Of a DNA stretch of 64,000 nt, positions 1 through 8,364 are shown in pieces. The DNA lies in the NCBI RefSeq assembly GCF_008795985.1, contig NZ_VMHP01000002.1:248001-312000 (forward strand). The letters run 5' to 3'. The position numbers were made by a program, and so were the translations under genes. Within the stretch, counting starts at the first letter, position 1. Each line of letters opens with the position of its first letter. Below the pieces are notes generated by a model, which ran no database searches, was not told where the DNA came from, and worked only from the letters and a program-made list of their open reading frames with translations. The DNA comes from Marinobacter halotolerans (GTDB lineage Bacteria > Pseudomonadota > Gammaproteobacteria > Pseudomonadales > Oleiphilaceae).

Positions 1-297
1 GAAGGCGTTGGGGGCGGGATTATCGAAAACCGCCACCTGCCAGGATTCCGGCAAGGGCGCACCGGGATATTGGGCTTCCGCGGCTTTTATAAGCTCCCGG
101 GTAATGCACTGGACCCGGCGGTTGATCGCAGGCTCGGAGATGACGGGGTTCTGCTGTTTCATCTGCTCAAAGCTGTCCTGGGCCATGTCGGCCAGAACGT
201 TTTCGGGAACCAGCGCCAGTCTGTTCCGGCCGGTGGGGGATTCCTGGCAGCCGGTCAGGAGTAACACGGCCAGCAAAGCGAGGATCAGCGACTTCAA
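1..297 (-). CDS. M48-family metalloprotease lipoprotein, N-terminal part (cut by window edge)
   Basis: Read on the minus strand, a TTG start at 297 (GGAG six bases upstream) opens a frame that runs off the window at position 1, giving 99 residues. It begins with a lipoprotein signal (LLLTGC, lipid-accepting Cys17), followed by QESPTGRNRLALVPENVLADM and a segment ending in WQVAVFDNPAPNAF. That order (lipobox, SPTGR, NRRVQCI, then VxVFDxPxxNAF) is typical of small outer-membrane-anchored M48 peptidases of the LoiP/YcaL kind, whose HExxH zinc site would lie beyond the window. Role by family: periplasmic quality control of envelope proteins. The catalytic part is not visible, so activity is inferred only from the N-terminus. 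Confidence 0.7.
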   Translation of the reverse strand, partial: MKSLILALLAVLLLTGCQESPTGRNRLALVPENVLADMAQDSFEQMKQQNPVISEPAINRRVQCITRELIKAAEAQYPGAPLPESWQVAVFDNPAPNAF

Positions 298-495
298 GTT
301 TAACTCCGGTTTGTGAATGACCAATGGCAGTACGCACATTATGGCGATTTCCAAAGGCTAAAGGAAAGTAACTACAGTTGTACTCAAAACTATAAATTAA
401 TTTTCTATACGGCAATGAAAGTCATTGTATTATTGTCAGTCATCCTATAAATTCAGCGCACATATGTACTCTGAAATATATTGGATGGAATAATC

Positions 496-1572
496 ATGAA
501 CGCTGCTTTACAACCTGAGCCGACGGTGGCGACATTCGGTGCGCCGGACGAGCGTGCCATCAGGGACCGGATGCGAAAGGAATTGCCGGCGGACACCTTT
601 CAGCCGCAGACCCGGCGGGTTGTCTGGTTTCTACCACTTCAGCTTCTTACCTGGGGTGGTCTGACGACCATACTCACGGCGGGCCTGGCCTGGTACTGGA
701 ATCTGGCGCTGGCAGTGCTGGTGGGGCATACCATCGGCTGTCAGGCGTTTCTGGCGCACGAGGTGTTGCACGGTGCCCTTGGCATGAGCAAGCGCTGGCA
801 GAATTTCTTTGGCTGGCTGGGGTTTGGTCCTTTTGTTGTGCCGCCGGAGTTCTGGCGCAAGTGGCATAACGTGGTCCATCACGGCAACACCAATATGGGC
901 GACGCCGATCCGGACAGTTTCGGCACTATGCGCCGGTACCAGGCTGACCCGAAACAGAAAAAGTTCACACTTCTGGCGCCGGGTTCAGGCACCTGGTACA
1001 GCTACCTTTTCCTGTTCTATTCGTTCACCTTCCACGCTCAACTGGTGCTCTGGCTTCAGGCCAGAAAGCGCAAACAGTTCCAGGGATTCAATCGGCGCAA
1101 GGCGATTCTTCAGTCACTGATGTGCGTGGGCGGATGGGCAATACTGGCGATCGTATCGGGGCCGCTGGCGGTCTTTACGGTTGTGGTTCCGTTCATGGTG
1201 GCGAACGCGCTGGGGCAGGGCTACATACTGACGAACCATTTCCTGCGGCCACAAACGGCGACCAATAATCCGCTGGATAACTCCATGAGCCTGCGGAGTC
1301 GGCCGCTACTGGACCGTCTGCATTTCCGCTTCAGCCATCATGTGGAGCACCATTTCTTTCCGAAAATGGCGTCCAACAAGGCGCCGCGGATGCGGAAATG
1401 GTTGGAGGCTAACTACCCGGAACGCTATGTGGCCATTCCCCACGGCACCGCGCTGAAGCTGCTGTATTCAACGCCACGGGTTTACCAGTCGGCCACGGAG
1501 CTGGTGGACCCGAACAGGCCTGACCGAGTGGTAGATCTGCTGCCTTTACAGCAGCAGTACAAGGCGGGCTAG
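496..1572 (+). CDS. Membrane fatty acid desaturase
   Basis: Integral-membrane di-iron fatty acid desaturase of about 358 residues. The three histidine boxes are visible: HEVLHG near residue 93, HNVVHH near residue 125 and HHVEHH near residue 280, with hydrophobic segments before box 1 and between boxes 2 and 3. These boxes ligate the diiron centre that introduces a double bond in acyl chains. I chose the ATG at 496, preceded by GGATGGA, over the in-frame TTG at 481. The gene stands alone, divergent from the M48 protease; the 198-base gap is AT-rich. Substrate (acyl-lipid or acyl-CoA) and double-bond position cannot be read from the sequence. Confidence 0.9.
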   Translation: MNAALQPEPTVATFGAPDERAIRDRMRKELPADTFQPQTRRVVWFLPLQLLTWGGLTTILTAGLAWYWNLALAVLVGHTIGCQAFLAHEVLHGALGMSKRWQNFFGWLGFGPFVVPPEFWRKWHNVVHHGNTNMGDADPDSFGTMRRYQADPKQKKFTLLAPGSGTWYSYLFLFYSFTFHAQLVLWLQARKRKQFQGFNRRKAILQSLMCVGGWAILAIVSGPLAVFTVVVPFMVANALGQGYILTNHFLRPQTATNNPLDNSMSLRSRPLLDRLHFRFSHHVEHHFFPKMASNKAPRMRKWLEANYPERYVAIPHGTALKLLYSTPRVYQSATELVDPNRPDRVVDLLPLQQQYKAG

Positions 1573-1596
1573 AGCAAGGGCGCGTCAGCCCTTGCT
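1573..1596. terminator. Hairpin between convergent genes
   Basis: A perfect 9-bp stem (AGCAAGGGC / GCCCTTGCT) with a 6-base loop begins one base after the desaturase stop codon and overlaps the last codons of the convergent dehydrogenase. There is no clear T-run, so it is a terminator-like hairpin rather than a textbook intrinsic terminator. Confidence 0.45.
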
Positions 1597-2565
1597 TGCA
1601 TATCCCAGTTTCTTGTCCACCAGATTGAACAGTTCCTGGCCTTTGTGCCAGCGGTCCAGGTTGTCCAGGAACTGGTCGGTCAACGCCCGCTTCCAGCCGA
1701 TGAAATCGCCGGACATATGGGCCGTCATGATCACGTTCTCCATATCCCAGAGTGGGTGATCGGCGGGCAGGGGTTCTTCTTCGAAAACGTCCAGGCCGGC
1801 ACCGGCAATGTCGCCGTTGTTCAGTGCCTTCACCAGATCGTCGGTTTTTACCACCGGGCCACGGCCGATGTTGATCAGCCGCGCGGACTTTTTCATGGCG
1901 CTGAAGGCTTTGGCATCAAACAGGCCTTCGGTCTGTGGGGTCAGCGGCGCAGCAATAACAACGAAATCCGCCAGTCCAAGCTGCTCGGTGAGGTCGTCGT
2001 TGCCGTGAACCGCCACAAAGTTTTCGTCGTGTCGGGGCGTGCGGGCAATGCCGTGGGGTTTGAGGCCGGCGGCTTTACACAGCCTGGCGATCTGCCCGCC
2101 GATGGAGCCGGCTCCCACTATCAGAACGGTCTGACCTTCCGCCCGCTCGGTGTCCCGGTGCTGCCATTTGTGCTCAGCCTGAAGTCGCAGTGATTTCGGG
2201 AAGTCCTTGGCAAACATCAGAATAGTGCACAACACATACTCCGCGATGGTGCGGTCGAAGATGCCCCGGGCATTGGTAACGGTGACATTGCCCTCGATGA
2301 GATCCGGAAACATCAGTGCGTCTACGCCGGCACTGGTGGCATGAATCCATTCCAGTTTGTCAGCGGAGGGCCAGGCCGCAGCCAGAGCCTCGGTACGGAA
2401 GTCCGTCACCATCATCACGTTGGTGCCGGGCAGTGTGTCATTCAGCGTGGCCTCGTCCCAGGCGAAGCGGACTTCGGCGCGTGCCTTGAGCGCATCCATT
2501 CCGGGTGGCTCCTGTTCCCCGGGTGCTGTCAGAACGGTTACAACCGGCTTGGTGTTTTGAGTCAT
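1585..2565 (-). CDS. D-2-hydroxyacid dehydrogenase (NAD(P)-dependent)
   Basis: 326-residue member of the D-isomer-specific 2-hydroxyacid dehydrogenase family, which interconverts 2-oxoacids and D-2-hydroxyacids in the cytoplasm. The Rossmann motif GAGSIGG lies at residues 151-157. The catalytic triad of the family is present: Arg235 in NIGRGP, Glu264 in the FEEEP segment and His283 in TAHMSG. It resembles the glyoxylate/hydroxypyruvate reductase-like branch, but the substrate is not determined. Single gene, divergent from the aminotransferase at 2,812 across a 246-base gap, and convergent with the desaturase. Confidence 0.88.
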   Translation of the reverse strand: MTQNTKPVVTVLTAPGEQEPPGMDALKARAEVRFAWDEATLNDTLPGTNVMMVTDFRTEALAAAWPSADKLEWIHATSAGVDALMFPDLIEGNVTVTNARGIFDRTIAEYVLCTILMFAKDFPKSLRLQAEHKWQHRDTERAEGQTVLIVGAGSIGGQIARLCKAAGLKPHGIARTPRHDENFVAVHGNDDLTEQLGLADFVVIAAPLTPQTEGLFDAKAFSAMKKSARLINIGRGPVVKTDDLVKALNNGDIAGAGLDVFEEEPLPADHPLWDMENVIMTAHMSGDFIGWKRALTDQFLDNLDRWHKGQELFNLVDKKLGYASKG

Positions 2566-2811
2566 CTGTCCTCCCCTGTGAATGCGGCTCGCATCAAGCC
2601 TACAGTCTGGTATCTACCCATGCAGGGGTCAACTGGAAGGGAGCTTATAAAAGCCCTCTTAGCCTAAGGTCTGAGACCCGGTCTGACGGTTTTTGCAGAG
2701 GTTTTTCCACTCACCGGAATCTTTCGGTCTTTATCTCTTGTACGGCCTGATCATACTGGCTAACCTGCCAGTAGACTCATTATTCCAATTCCTGCCCAAG
2801 GGGTGTTATTT

Positions 2812-4038
2812 ATGGCCGGAACCGTCAATAAAGAAACCAATCAGGCGACGCCGCGGAAAGTGAAATACCGCAAGACCAAGGCGAGCTGGAATCCTGCCAT
2901 GCAGGCGGTCCCGGTTCCCGGTATTCGCCGGATGGTGAACCTGGCGGCGACCATGAAGGATGTCATTCATCTTTCCATCGGTCAGCCGGATTTGCCCACT
3001 CCACCCCACGTGATCGACGCCTATGTTGACGCGCTGAAGGCAGGGCAGACCGGTTACACCATGGACGCCGGTTTGCCGGAGTTGCTGGTTGCGTTGCGGG
3101 ACTACTACAGCAAGCGATACAACCGCAAGCTGACCCGCGACAACATTCTGGTGACCAGTGGTGCAACAGAAGCCATGTACCTGGCCATTTCCGCCACATC
3201 TGCACCGGGCCGCCAGTTTATTGTCACCGACCCGTCCTTCCTGCTTTATGCGCCTTTGATCCGGATGAACGGCGGCGAGGTGAAGTTTGTGCCGACCCGT
3301 GCGGAGAACAACCACCAGCTGGATCCGGATGATGTCATCCGCGCCATGGGTTCTCGCACCTTTGCGTTGATCCTGAATAACCCCAACAACCCCACCGGGG
3401 CGGTTTACCCGCGCAGCACGGTAGAGACCATTATGGAAGAGTGTGCCTATCGGGGCATTCAGGTCTATGCCGATGAAGTGTATGACCACCTGGTATTTGA
3501 CGACGATGATTTCGCCAGCGTGCTGAGCTGCTCCATGGACCTGGACAACGTCATGTGCATGAGCAGTTTCTCCAAGACTTACAGTATGGCCGGTCTGCGG
3601 GTCGGCTGGGTGATCTCCAGCCAGGCGGCGATCAAATCCCTTCGGCGCTTTCACATGTTCACCACGTCTGTGGCCAACACGCCATCCCAGTTCGCCGGCG
3701 TGGCGGCACTGACCGGTGACCAGCAGTGTGTCACGGACATGAACCAGATCTACCGCGAGCGTCGGGATAAAACGGTAGAGTTGATCGAGCAGACGCCCTA
3801 TATGACCGGTTACAAGCCCGGTGGTGCTTTCTTCGCGTTTCCAGACCTGCCACCCCATGTGGATGGTTCGGATGTCTGCCTGCGCATGCTGAAGGAAACC
3901 GGAGTCTGTATGGTGCCGGGGGATGCCTTTGGTGAGCACTGCACCAATGCTGTCAGAATCAGTTTCTCCACCACCTGCGAGAAGCTGGAGGAAGCCTTTG
4001 ACCGCGTCATCCCCTGGATGGCGAAGCAGCAGTTCTAA
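2812..4038 (+). CDS. PLP-dependent class I/II aminotransferase
   Basis: 408-residue fold-type I aminotransferase of the aspartate-aminotransferase-like group. Visible landmarks are IGQPDLPTP (about 56-64), NNPNNPTG (189-196), the DEVYDHL segment (221-227) and the PLP lysine Lys255 in SSFSKTYSMAGLRVGW. The start is the ATG at 2,812, which has AAGGGG eight bases upstream; an in-frame GTG at 2,803 overlaps that site and is less likely. Two bases separate its stop from the next gene, a CPXCG protein, so the three genes 2,812-4,797 probably form one transcript. The amino donor is not evident. Confidence 0.9.
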   Translation: MAGTVNKETNQATPRKVKYRKTKASWNPAMQAVPVPGIRRMVNLAATMKDVIHLSIGQPDLPTPPHVIDAYVDALKAGQTGYTMDAGLPELLVALRDYYSKRYNRKLTRDNILVTSGATEAMYLAISATSAPGRQFIVTDPSFLLYAPLIRMNGGEVKFVPTRAENNHQLDPDDVIRAMGSRTFALILNNPNNPTGAVYPRSTVETIMEECAYRGIQVYADEVYDHLVFDDDDFASVLSCSMDLDNVMCMSSFSKTYSMAGLRVGWVISSQAAIKSLRRFHMFTTSVANTPSQFAGVAALTGDQQCVTDMNQIYRERRDKTVELIEQTPYMTGYKPGGAFFAFPDLPPHVDGSDVCLRMLKETGVCMVPGDAFGEHCTNAVRISFSTTCEKLEEAFDRVIPWMAKQQF

Positions 4039-4040
4039 CC

Positions 4041-4232
4041 ATGTCGGCGCTTGATTCGGTAGTGGTGCAGTGCCCTTATTGCTGGGAAATGCTGGATATC
4101 AGTGTGGACCCATCAGTGCCGGATCAGGAATACGTCGAAGACTGCCAGGTCTGCTGCCAGCCCATCGTGGTTCACGTGGTGCTGGATGAAGACCTGGTTC
4201 CTACCGTAAACGTCTGGGCCGAAAATGACTGA
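4041..4232 (+). CDS. CPXCG motif-containing small zinc-ribbon protein
   Basis: 63-residue acidic protein with CPYC at residues 11-14 and CQVC-C at 35-39, the pattern of the CPXCG cysteine-rich family, presumably one zinc site. No biochemical function is established for the family. It starts two bases after the aminotransferase stop and its last eight bases overlap the start of the following lipoprotein gene, so translation is probably coupled. Confidence 0.85.
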   Translation: MSALDSVVVQCPYCWEMLDISVDPSVPDQEYVEDCQVCCQPIVVHVVLDEDLVPTVNVWAEND

Positions 4233-4797
4233 ACAATTCCGTAAATGGCGCCTGCTTTTCGCATCAGTGTTCATCGCTGCTGTGGCAAGCGGCTGCGCCA
4301 GCTTCTCCCCCTACTCGGTATCAGAGGGAACCATTGAAGGTTATTTGCAGGACGCCGTCGCCGAGTTTGATCGGCAGCAGTTGGAGAATGGTTCGCCGCT
4401 GGGACTGTCCCTGAGCAATGCAGATATAACGTTGGGACCGGACGGGCGGGATGTTGCAGTGATTGATCTGACCGGGCAGGTATCGCTCAACGCCCTTATG
4501 ATGAAGCTGCCGGTGGACATCTACCTCAAGGTTGAGGGCGCGCCGGTCTATGACAGCGAGGAAAAGGCCATCTATCTTCGTCGGCTGCAATTGCTGGACA
4601 GCCGCATTGAGTCGACCTTTTTCAAGGGCGATCTCAAGCCGGTGACGGATAACGTGATGCGAGTGGTTGCCCAGATGCTGGAAACCATGCCGGTGTACCG
4701 GCTGGATGAAGGCAACGCGACCCAGCGCATGTTCGGCATGGTGCCACTGGATATCCGGGTGGCACCGGGTCGCATTGAGTTCATAATGGCCGAGTAG
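4225..4797 (+). CDS. DUF1439 (YceB-like) lipoprotein
   Basis: 190-residue lipoprotein: a signal peptide ends in the lipobox with Cys24 (VASGC), followed by SEGTIEGYLQ and a beta-rich body containing VIDLTGQVSLNA and KLPVDIYLKVEGAP. This matches the DUF1439/YceB family of outer-membrane-directed lipoproteins of unknown role, with a tubular lipid-binding fold suspected. The start overlaps the CPXCG gene by eight bases. The last gene of the plus-strand group; it converges on the dehydrogenase at 4,801. Confidence 0.82.
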   Translation: MTEQFRKWRLLFASVFIAAVASGCASFSPYSVSEGTIEGYLQDAVAEFDRQQLENGSPLGLSLSNADITLGPDGRDVAVIDLTGQVSLNALMMKLPVDIYLKVEGAPVYDSEEKAIYLRRLQLLDSRIESTFFKGDLKPVTDNVMRVVAQMLETMPVYRLDEGNATQRMFGMVPLDIRVAPGRIEFIMAE

Positions 4798-4800
4798 CCG

Positions 4801-5961
4801 TTACCCGGCCCCGTTCAGTCTTTCGCAGATTGCATCGCCGATCTCACGGGTTCCACGACGCTTCCCCGAGTTCTCCGCCAGATCCGCGGCCACCGCATCA
4901 AACAGAGCCTCCCCTGCGGCCTTTATTGTGGGGTCCTGGCGGCCAAGCCAGTCCAGCATGCGGGCGGTGGTGAACAACATGGCAGTGGGGTCTGCCAGGC
5001 CTTCGCCGGCGATGTCCGGAGCACTGCCGTGGGTGGGCTCGAACATGGAGGGCATATCTGGGTCGTCCGGGTTCAGGTTGCATGATGGCGCCACACCCAT
5101 ACCACCGGATAGCACTGCCGCCAGATCTGTCAGAATATCGCCCTGCAGGTTGCTGGCCACCACCACGTCAAAGGTCCAGGGCGCCTGCACGAATTTCATG
5201 CAGGCAGCGTCCACCAGTTCATGGTGGGTGGCCACGTCCGGGTACTCTTTTGCCATTTCCTCGAAGGCTTCGGAGTACATATCACCCCAGTAACGCAGAG
5301 CGTTGCGTTTGGTGATCACGCACACCTGGCTTTCACAGGTTTTGCCGTCCAGGGTTTTGAACTGGCGAGGGGTGCCCGCCTCTGCGCGCTCTTTGGCGCG
5401 TCTTCTGGCCTGCTCGAAGCCGTAACGGATAATCCGGTCAGTGGCTTTGCGGGTGAAGACTTCCATTTGAGTGGCCACTTCGTCCGGCTTGCCCTTGCGC
5501 AGGCGCCCACCCTGGCCGACATATTCACCCTCGCTGTTTTCACGGATAACCAGCATATCGATATCTTTTGCCCGCTCGTCCGCCAGGTATTGCCTCGCAC
5601 CTGGCAGAAGGCGCGCCGGGCGCTCGCACACCCACTGGTCGAACCCTTTGCGCATGTCCAGCAGCGGCGCCAGGGAAATGCTGTCTGGTAGCAAGTAACG
5701 GTTCGGGTTGGAAACCGGGCCGGGGTCGCCCAGTGCGCCCAGCAGGATGGCGTCATAGGCCCTGAGCTGGTCCAGCGCGCCTTCCGGCATGGACTCGCCG
5801 TGCTTTTCATGCCAAGCGTGGGAAGGCCAGGGCAGGTTTGTCCACTGCAGCGGCAGCTTGTGTCGGGATGTGAGCAGTTCCAGGCAGCGTACCGCCTCTG
5901 CGACAACTTCAGGGCCGATGCCGTCCCCGGGTGTGACCGCAATGCGGAAATTCTTTGCCAT
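4801..5961 (-). CDS. Tartrate/D-malate-type dehydrogenase (isocitrate/isopropylmalate dehydrogenase family)
   Basis: 386 residues of the beta-decarboxylating dehydrogenase superfamily. It opens with RIAVTPGDGIGPEVV and carries VIRENSEGEYVGQGG, ITKRNALRYWGDMY, the metal-binding Asp region in DVVVASNLQGDILTDLAA, and EPTHGSAPDIAGEG. The ENSEGEY motif and the length favour the tartrate dehydrogenase/decarboxylase - D-malate dehydrogenase branch over LeuB or Icd. The reaction would be NAD- and metal-dependent oxidative decarboxylation of a 2-hydroxydicarboxylate. Relative to LeuB it has a longer central arm (residues 180-200, Arg/Ala-rich). Single gene; exact substrate uncertain. Confidence 0.85.
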   Translation of the reverse strand: MAKNFRIAVTPGDGIGPEVVAEAVRCLELLTSRHKLPLQWTNLPWPSHAWHEKHGESMPEGALDQLRAYDAILLGALGDPGPVSNPNRYLLPDSISLAPLLDMRKGFDQWVCERPARLLPGARQYLADERAKDIDMLVIRENSEGEYVGQGGRLRKGKPDEVATQMEVFTRKATDRIIRYGFEQARRRAKERAEAGTPRQFKTLDGKTCESQVCVITKRNALRYWGDMYSEAFEEMAKEYPDVATHHELVDAACMKFVQAPWTFDVVVASNLQGDILTDLAAVLSGGMGVAPSCNLNPDDPDMPSMFEPTHGSAPDIAGEGLADPTAMLFTTARMLDWLGRQDPTIKAAGEALFDAVAADLAENSGKRRGTREIGDAICERLNGAG

Positions 5962-6146
5962 ACCTGCTACTCCTTTACGTTGATTCTGTCGTAAACCTGA
6001 TTGTGTGATTCAGTGTAGTCCTGTGAGATTCGGTTTCCACACGATTTAACACGATTGGCATTTTACGATCTGTATTTAGTGTCTATAGTTGCATTCGAAA
6101 GACCTGAATCGTATTCAGTCGAAGATGAAATTGAACCGGAGTTCAA

Positions 6147-6926
6147 GTGTCAGAAACAAATGCTGTATTCCCGGAAAAGCTGTTTGACGAATCAAACTGT
6201 GATCAGTGCGCTTGTGGTGAAGGGCTGGATTTTTCTTTCACTTTCGCATTCCAGCCCATCGTAGATGCCGACAACAAATCCGTCTATGCCTACGAAGCTC
6301 TGGTTCGCGGGCCGGAAGGGGAAAGCGCCTGGAGTGTACTTTCCCAGGTCAACTCAAAGAACCGATATTCCTTTGACCAGATCTGTCGGGTGAAGGCGGT
6401 AAAACTTGCAGCCCGCCTTGATATGCAGGCCATGCTCAGCATCAACTTCATGCCCAACGCGGTCTACAACCCGGAGTACTGCATCCGCACGACTCTGGCC
6501 GCAGCGCAGGCGGCAAAGTTTGATACCCGCAAAATCATCTTTGAGCTAATCGAGACAGAAGACCTGGATTCACTGGATCATCTGGTCAACATCATCAAGT
6601 CCTATCAGCAGATGGGCTTCAAAACGGCGCTTGACGATTTTGGAACCGGCTATTCTCGCTACAACATCCTGATTGCCAGCCCGCCGGATATTCTCAAACT
6701 GGACATGGGCCTGATCCGGGATATTCACCGGGTGCCAAACAAGCAGGCGGTGGTTGCCGGCATTATGACCATGATGAGCCAGTTGGGTGGTAAAGTACTG
6801 GCTGAGGGAGTGGAAACGGAAGAAGAGTATTTCTGGCTGCGGTCTCAGGGGATTTCCCTGTTTCAGGGCTATCTGTTTGCCAAGCCCGGTTTCCAGATGC
6901 TTCCAGAGCCCTATTTCCCGGATTGA
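6147..6926 (+). CDS. Stand-alone EAL-domain cyclic-di-GMP phosphodiesterase
   Basis: 259-residue soluble EAL protein with no attached GGDEF, PAS or membrane segment. Catalytic signatures are intact: YEALVRG with Glu50, FELIETE, DDFGTGYS, LKLD, AEGVET and QGYLFAKP. It should therefore hydrolyse c-di-GMP to pGpG. A short N-terminal extension of about 30 residues carries three cysteines (18, 21, 23; CDQCACG), which may bind metal or sense redox state. The start is a GTG at 6,147 with GGAG five bases upstream. Single gene, followed by a small membrane-protein gene after 31 bases. Confidence 0.9.
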   Translation: MSETNAVFPEKLFDESNCDQCACGEGLDFSFTFAFQPIVDADNKSVYAYEALVRGPEGESAWSVLSQVNSKNRYSFDQICRVKAVKLAARLDMQAMLSINFMPNAVYNPEYCIRTTLAAAQAAKFDTRKIIFELIETEDLDSLDHLVNIIKSYQQMGFKTALDDFGTGYSRYNILIASPPDILKLDMGLIRDIHRVPNKQAVVAGIMTMMSQLGGKVLAEGVETEEEYFWLRSQGISLFQGYLFAKPGFQMLPEPYFPD

Positions 6927-6957
6927 TTCAATCCTTCTATGAATTGAGGAAAGCCGT

Positions 6958-7314
6958 TTGTTCTATCGTTTGATCACTGTTGTCGGCGGCCTTGTCTTTG
7001 TTGTGGTGCTGTACGGGCTGGTGTGGTTTTTCTGCAAGCAGTTTCTGCAACGCCATGGTGTGACCGATCAACTGGCCGACCGTACCACAGTGCTGGCCAC
7101 CTGGACCTTTGCCGGAATCAGTGTAGGGCTGGTGCTGTTTGTGGCTGGCGCTTTCGTGCTTGGCCCTTATGCCTTCTACCGAACCCTGCGCGGCCATGAT
7201 GCGCCGGTGTCGGACGGTGCTGCCATCTTCTGGGGGCTGGGGGTTGTCGTCGCGTCGCTGCTATTAACGGCCACCGGGTTTATGGGCTTTCTCAAGCTCG
7301 TTGGCGCCTACTGA
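6958..7314 (+). CDS. Small membrane protein of unknown function
   Basis: 118 residues with three predicted membrane segments (about 5-25, 47-72 and 92-115) and a short charged loop, TLRGHDAPVSDG, before the last one. I do not recognise a family. Translation probably starts at the TTG at 6,958, seven bases after GAGGA. It lies 31 bases behind the EAL gene and could share its transcript; it converges on the LysR gene. Confidence 0.65.
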   Translation: MFYRLITVVGGLVFVVVLYGLVWFFCKQFLQRHGVTDQLADRTTVLATWTFAGISVGLVLFVAGAFVLGPYAFYRTLRGHDAPVSDGAAIFWGLGVVVASLLLTATGFMGFLKLVGAY

Positions 7315-7327
7315 GCCCGAAACAGGC

Positions 7328-8221
7328 TCAGGCAATCTCCCGCAACAGTTCCCGGAACCAGATCAGCGCCGGCTCCCGCTCGTAGGCCTTGTGCCAGTAA
7401 AGATGCACATCAATGGCGGGCAGGTCCGCCGGCGGCGTGAGAATGGCAATGTCGGCCCGCTCGGCAATAATCCTGGCGTAGGTCTCGGGCATGGTCAGCA
7501 GCAGGTCCGAATTTTCCACCACACGGCAGGCGGCGTAGTAGTGCTGGCACCGCAGTCGTATCTGCCGTTGCACCCCGAATCTCGACAGCTCGAAATCCTC
7601 AATACCCGGTCCTTCGCTGCGAGAAGACACCAGCACATGTTTTGCTTCCAGATAGCGATCCATGGTCATGGATTCCTTCGCCAGCCAGTGATCTGCCCGG
7701 GCCAGCACAACCAGTCTATCTTTCCGCAGCCGCTCGTGCGCGGTCTGATTGCTCACCGGTAACAGCACGTCCACGGCAAAATCCAGCTTGCCTGCTGCAA
7801 GCTGGGTTTCCATATCTCTTCTGGGGATGCGCTGGCTGCTGATCTCAAGCTCAGGGTAACCTTCCAGGCGGCTGATCAGTTGAGGTAGAAAAGTGGACTC
7901 CAGAACATCCCTTAGTGCCAGGGAATAGGTCTTGCGCTGACTGGCGGGGTCGAATGCGTGAAACTGATTCACCGCGCTCTGGATCTGGGTCAGCCCCGGC
8001 CGCATGGATTCCAGGAATCGCCGGGCCAGGGGAGTGGGCACCATCTGATTCCCCTGGCGACTGAACAGCGGGTCATCAAAATGTTCCCGCAGCCGCGACA
8101 GGGAATGGCTGACCGCAGGCTGGGTCAGATGCAGAGCTTTCGCTGCACGGGTAAGGCTGCCTTCTCGATAGATAGTGTCAAAAACGTGCAGCAGGTTCAG
8201 ATCCAGCCGGTTGAGGGCCAT
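7328..8221 (-). CDS. LysR-family transcriptional regulator
   Basis: 297-residue LTTR. The N-terminal winged helix-turn-helix is clear: LDLNLLHVFDTIYREGSLTRAAKALHLTQPAVSHSLSRLREHFDDPLF, followed by a linker helix and an effector-binding domain. It is divergent from the acyl-CoA dehydrogenase gene set at 8,365-13,157, which by the usual LTTR logic it should control. A 15-bp perfect palindrome with T-N11-A spacing lies 19 bases upstream of its start (8,240-8,254). The effector is unknown; an acyl-CoA-related ligand would be a guess. Confidence 0.93.
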   Translation of the reverse strand: MALNRLDLNLLHVFDTIYREGSLTRAAKALHLTQPAVSHSLSRLREHFDDPLFSRQGNQMVPTPLARRFLESMRPGLTQIQSAVNQFHAFDPASQRKTYSLALRDVLESTFLPQLISRLEGYPELEISSQRIPRRDMETQLAAGKLDFAVDVLLPVSNQTAHERLRKDRLVVLARADHWLAKESMTMDRYLEAKHVLVSSRSEGPGIEDFELSRFGVQRQIRLRCQHYYAACRVVENSDLLLTMPETYARIIAERADIAILTPPADLPAIDVHLYWHKAYEREPALIWFRELLREIA

Positions 8222-8239
8222 CCCCGGTTTCTCCTGTTA

Positions 8240-8254
8240 ATAAGCATTGCTTAT
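8240..8254. promoter_or_regulatory. LysR-type operator (T-N11-A palindrome)
   Basis: ATAAGC-ATT-GCTTAT is a perfect inverted repeat of the T-N11-A type in the intergenic region between the LysR gene and the acyl-CoA dehydrogenase gene, close to the LysR start. It is the best candidate for autoregulatory LTTR binding. Confidence 0.6.
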
Positions 8255-8317
8255 GTGAAACGATAAGAAAAATTCAGTCGCGTAATAGTATCGACAAATC
8301 TAGACTGATTCCATATC

Positions 8318-8345
8318 GATCAAACTGTTGATCAATCTATTGATC
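8318..8345. promoter_or_regulatory. Triple TTGATC/GATCAA repeat upstream of the acyl-CoA dehydrogenase
   Basis: GATCAA-N4-TTGATC (8,318-8,333) is followed by a third TTGATC at 8,340-8,345, in direct repeat with a 12-base period. It lies 20-47 bases before the acyl-CoA dehydrogenase start, in front of its ribosome-binding site AAGAGGA. The position suggests a regulator site overlapping the promoter; the cognate protein is unknown. Confidence 0.4.
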
Positions 8346-8364
8346 CGAGCAAGAGGATACCGCG

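Noticed and set aside
2806..3939. 377-codon minus-strand ORF opposite the aminotransferase gene
   Set aside because: Its translation is low-complexity and rich in His, Arg and Gly with no known domain, it lies exactly antisense to a convincing gene, and it has no ribosome-binding site.
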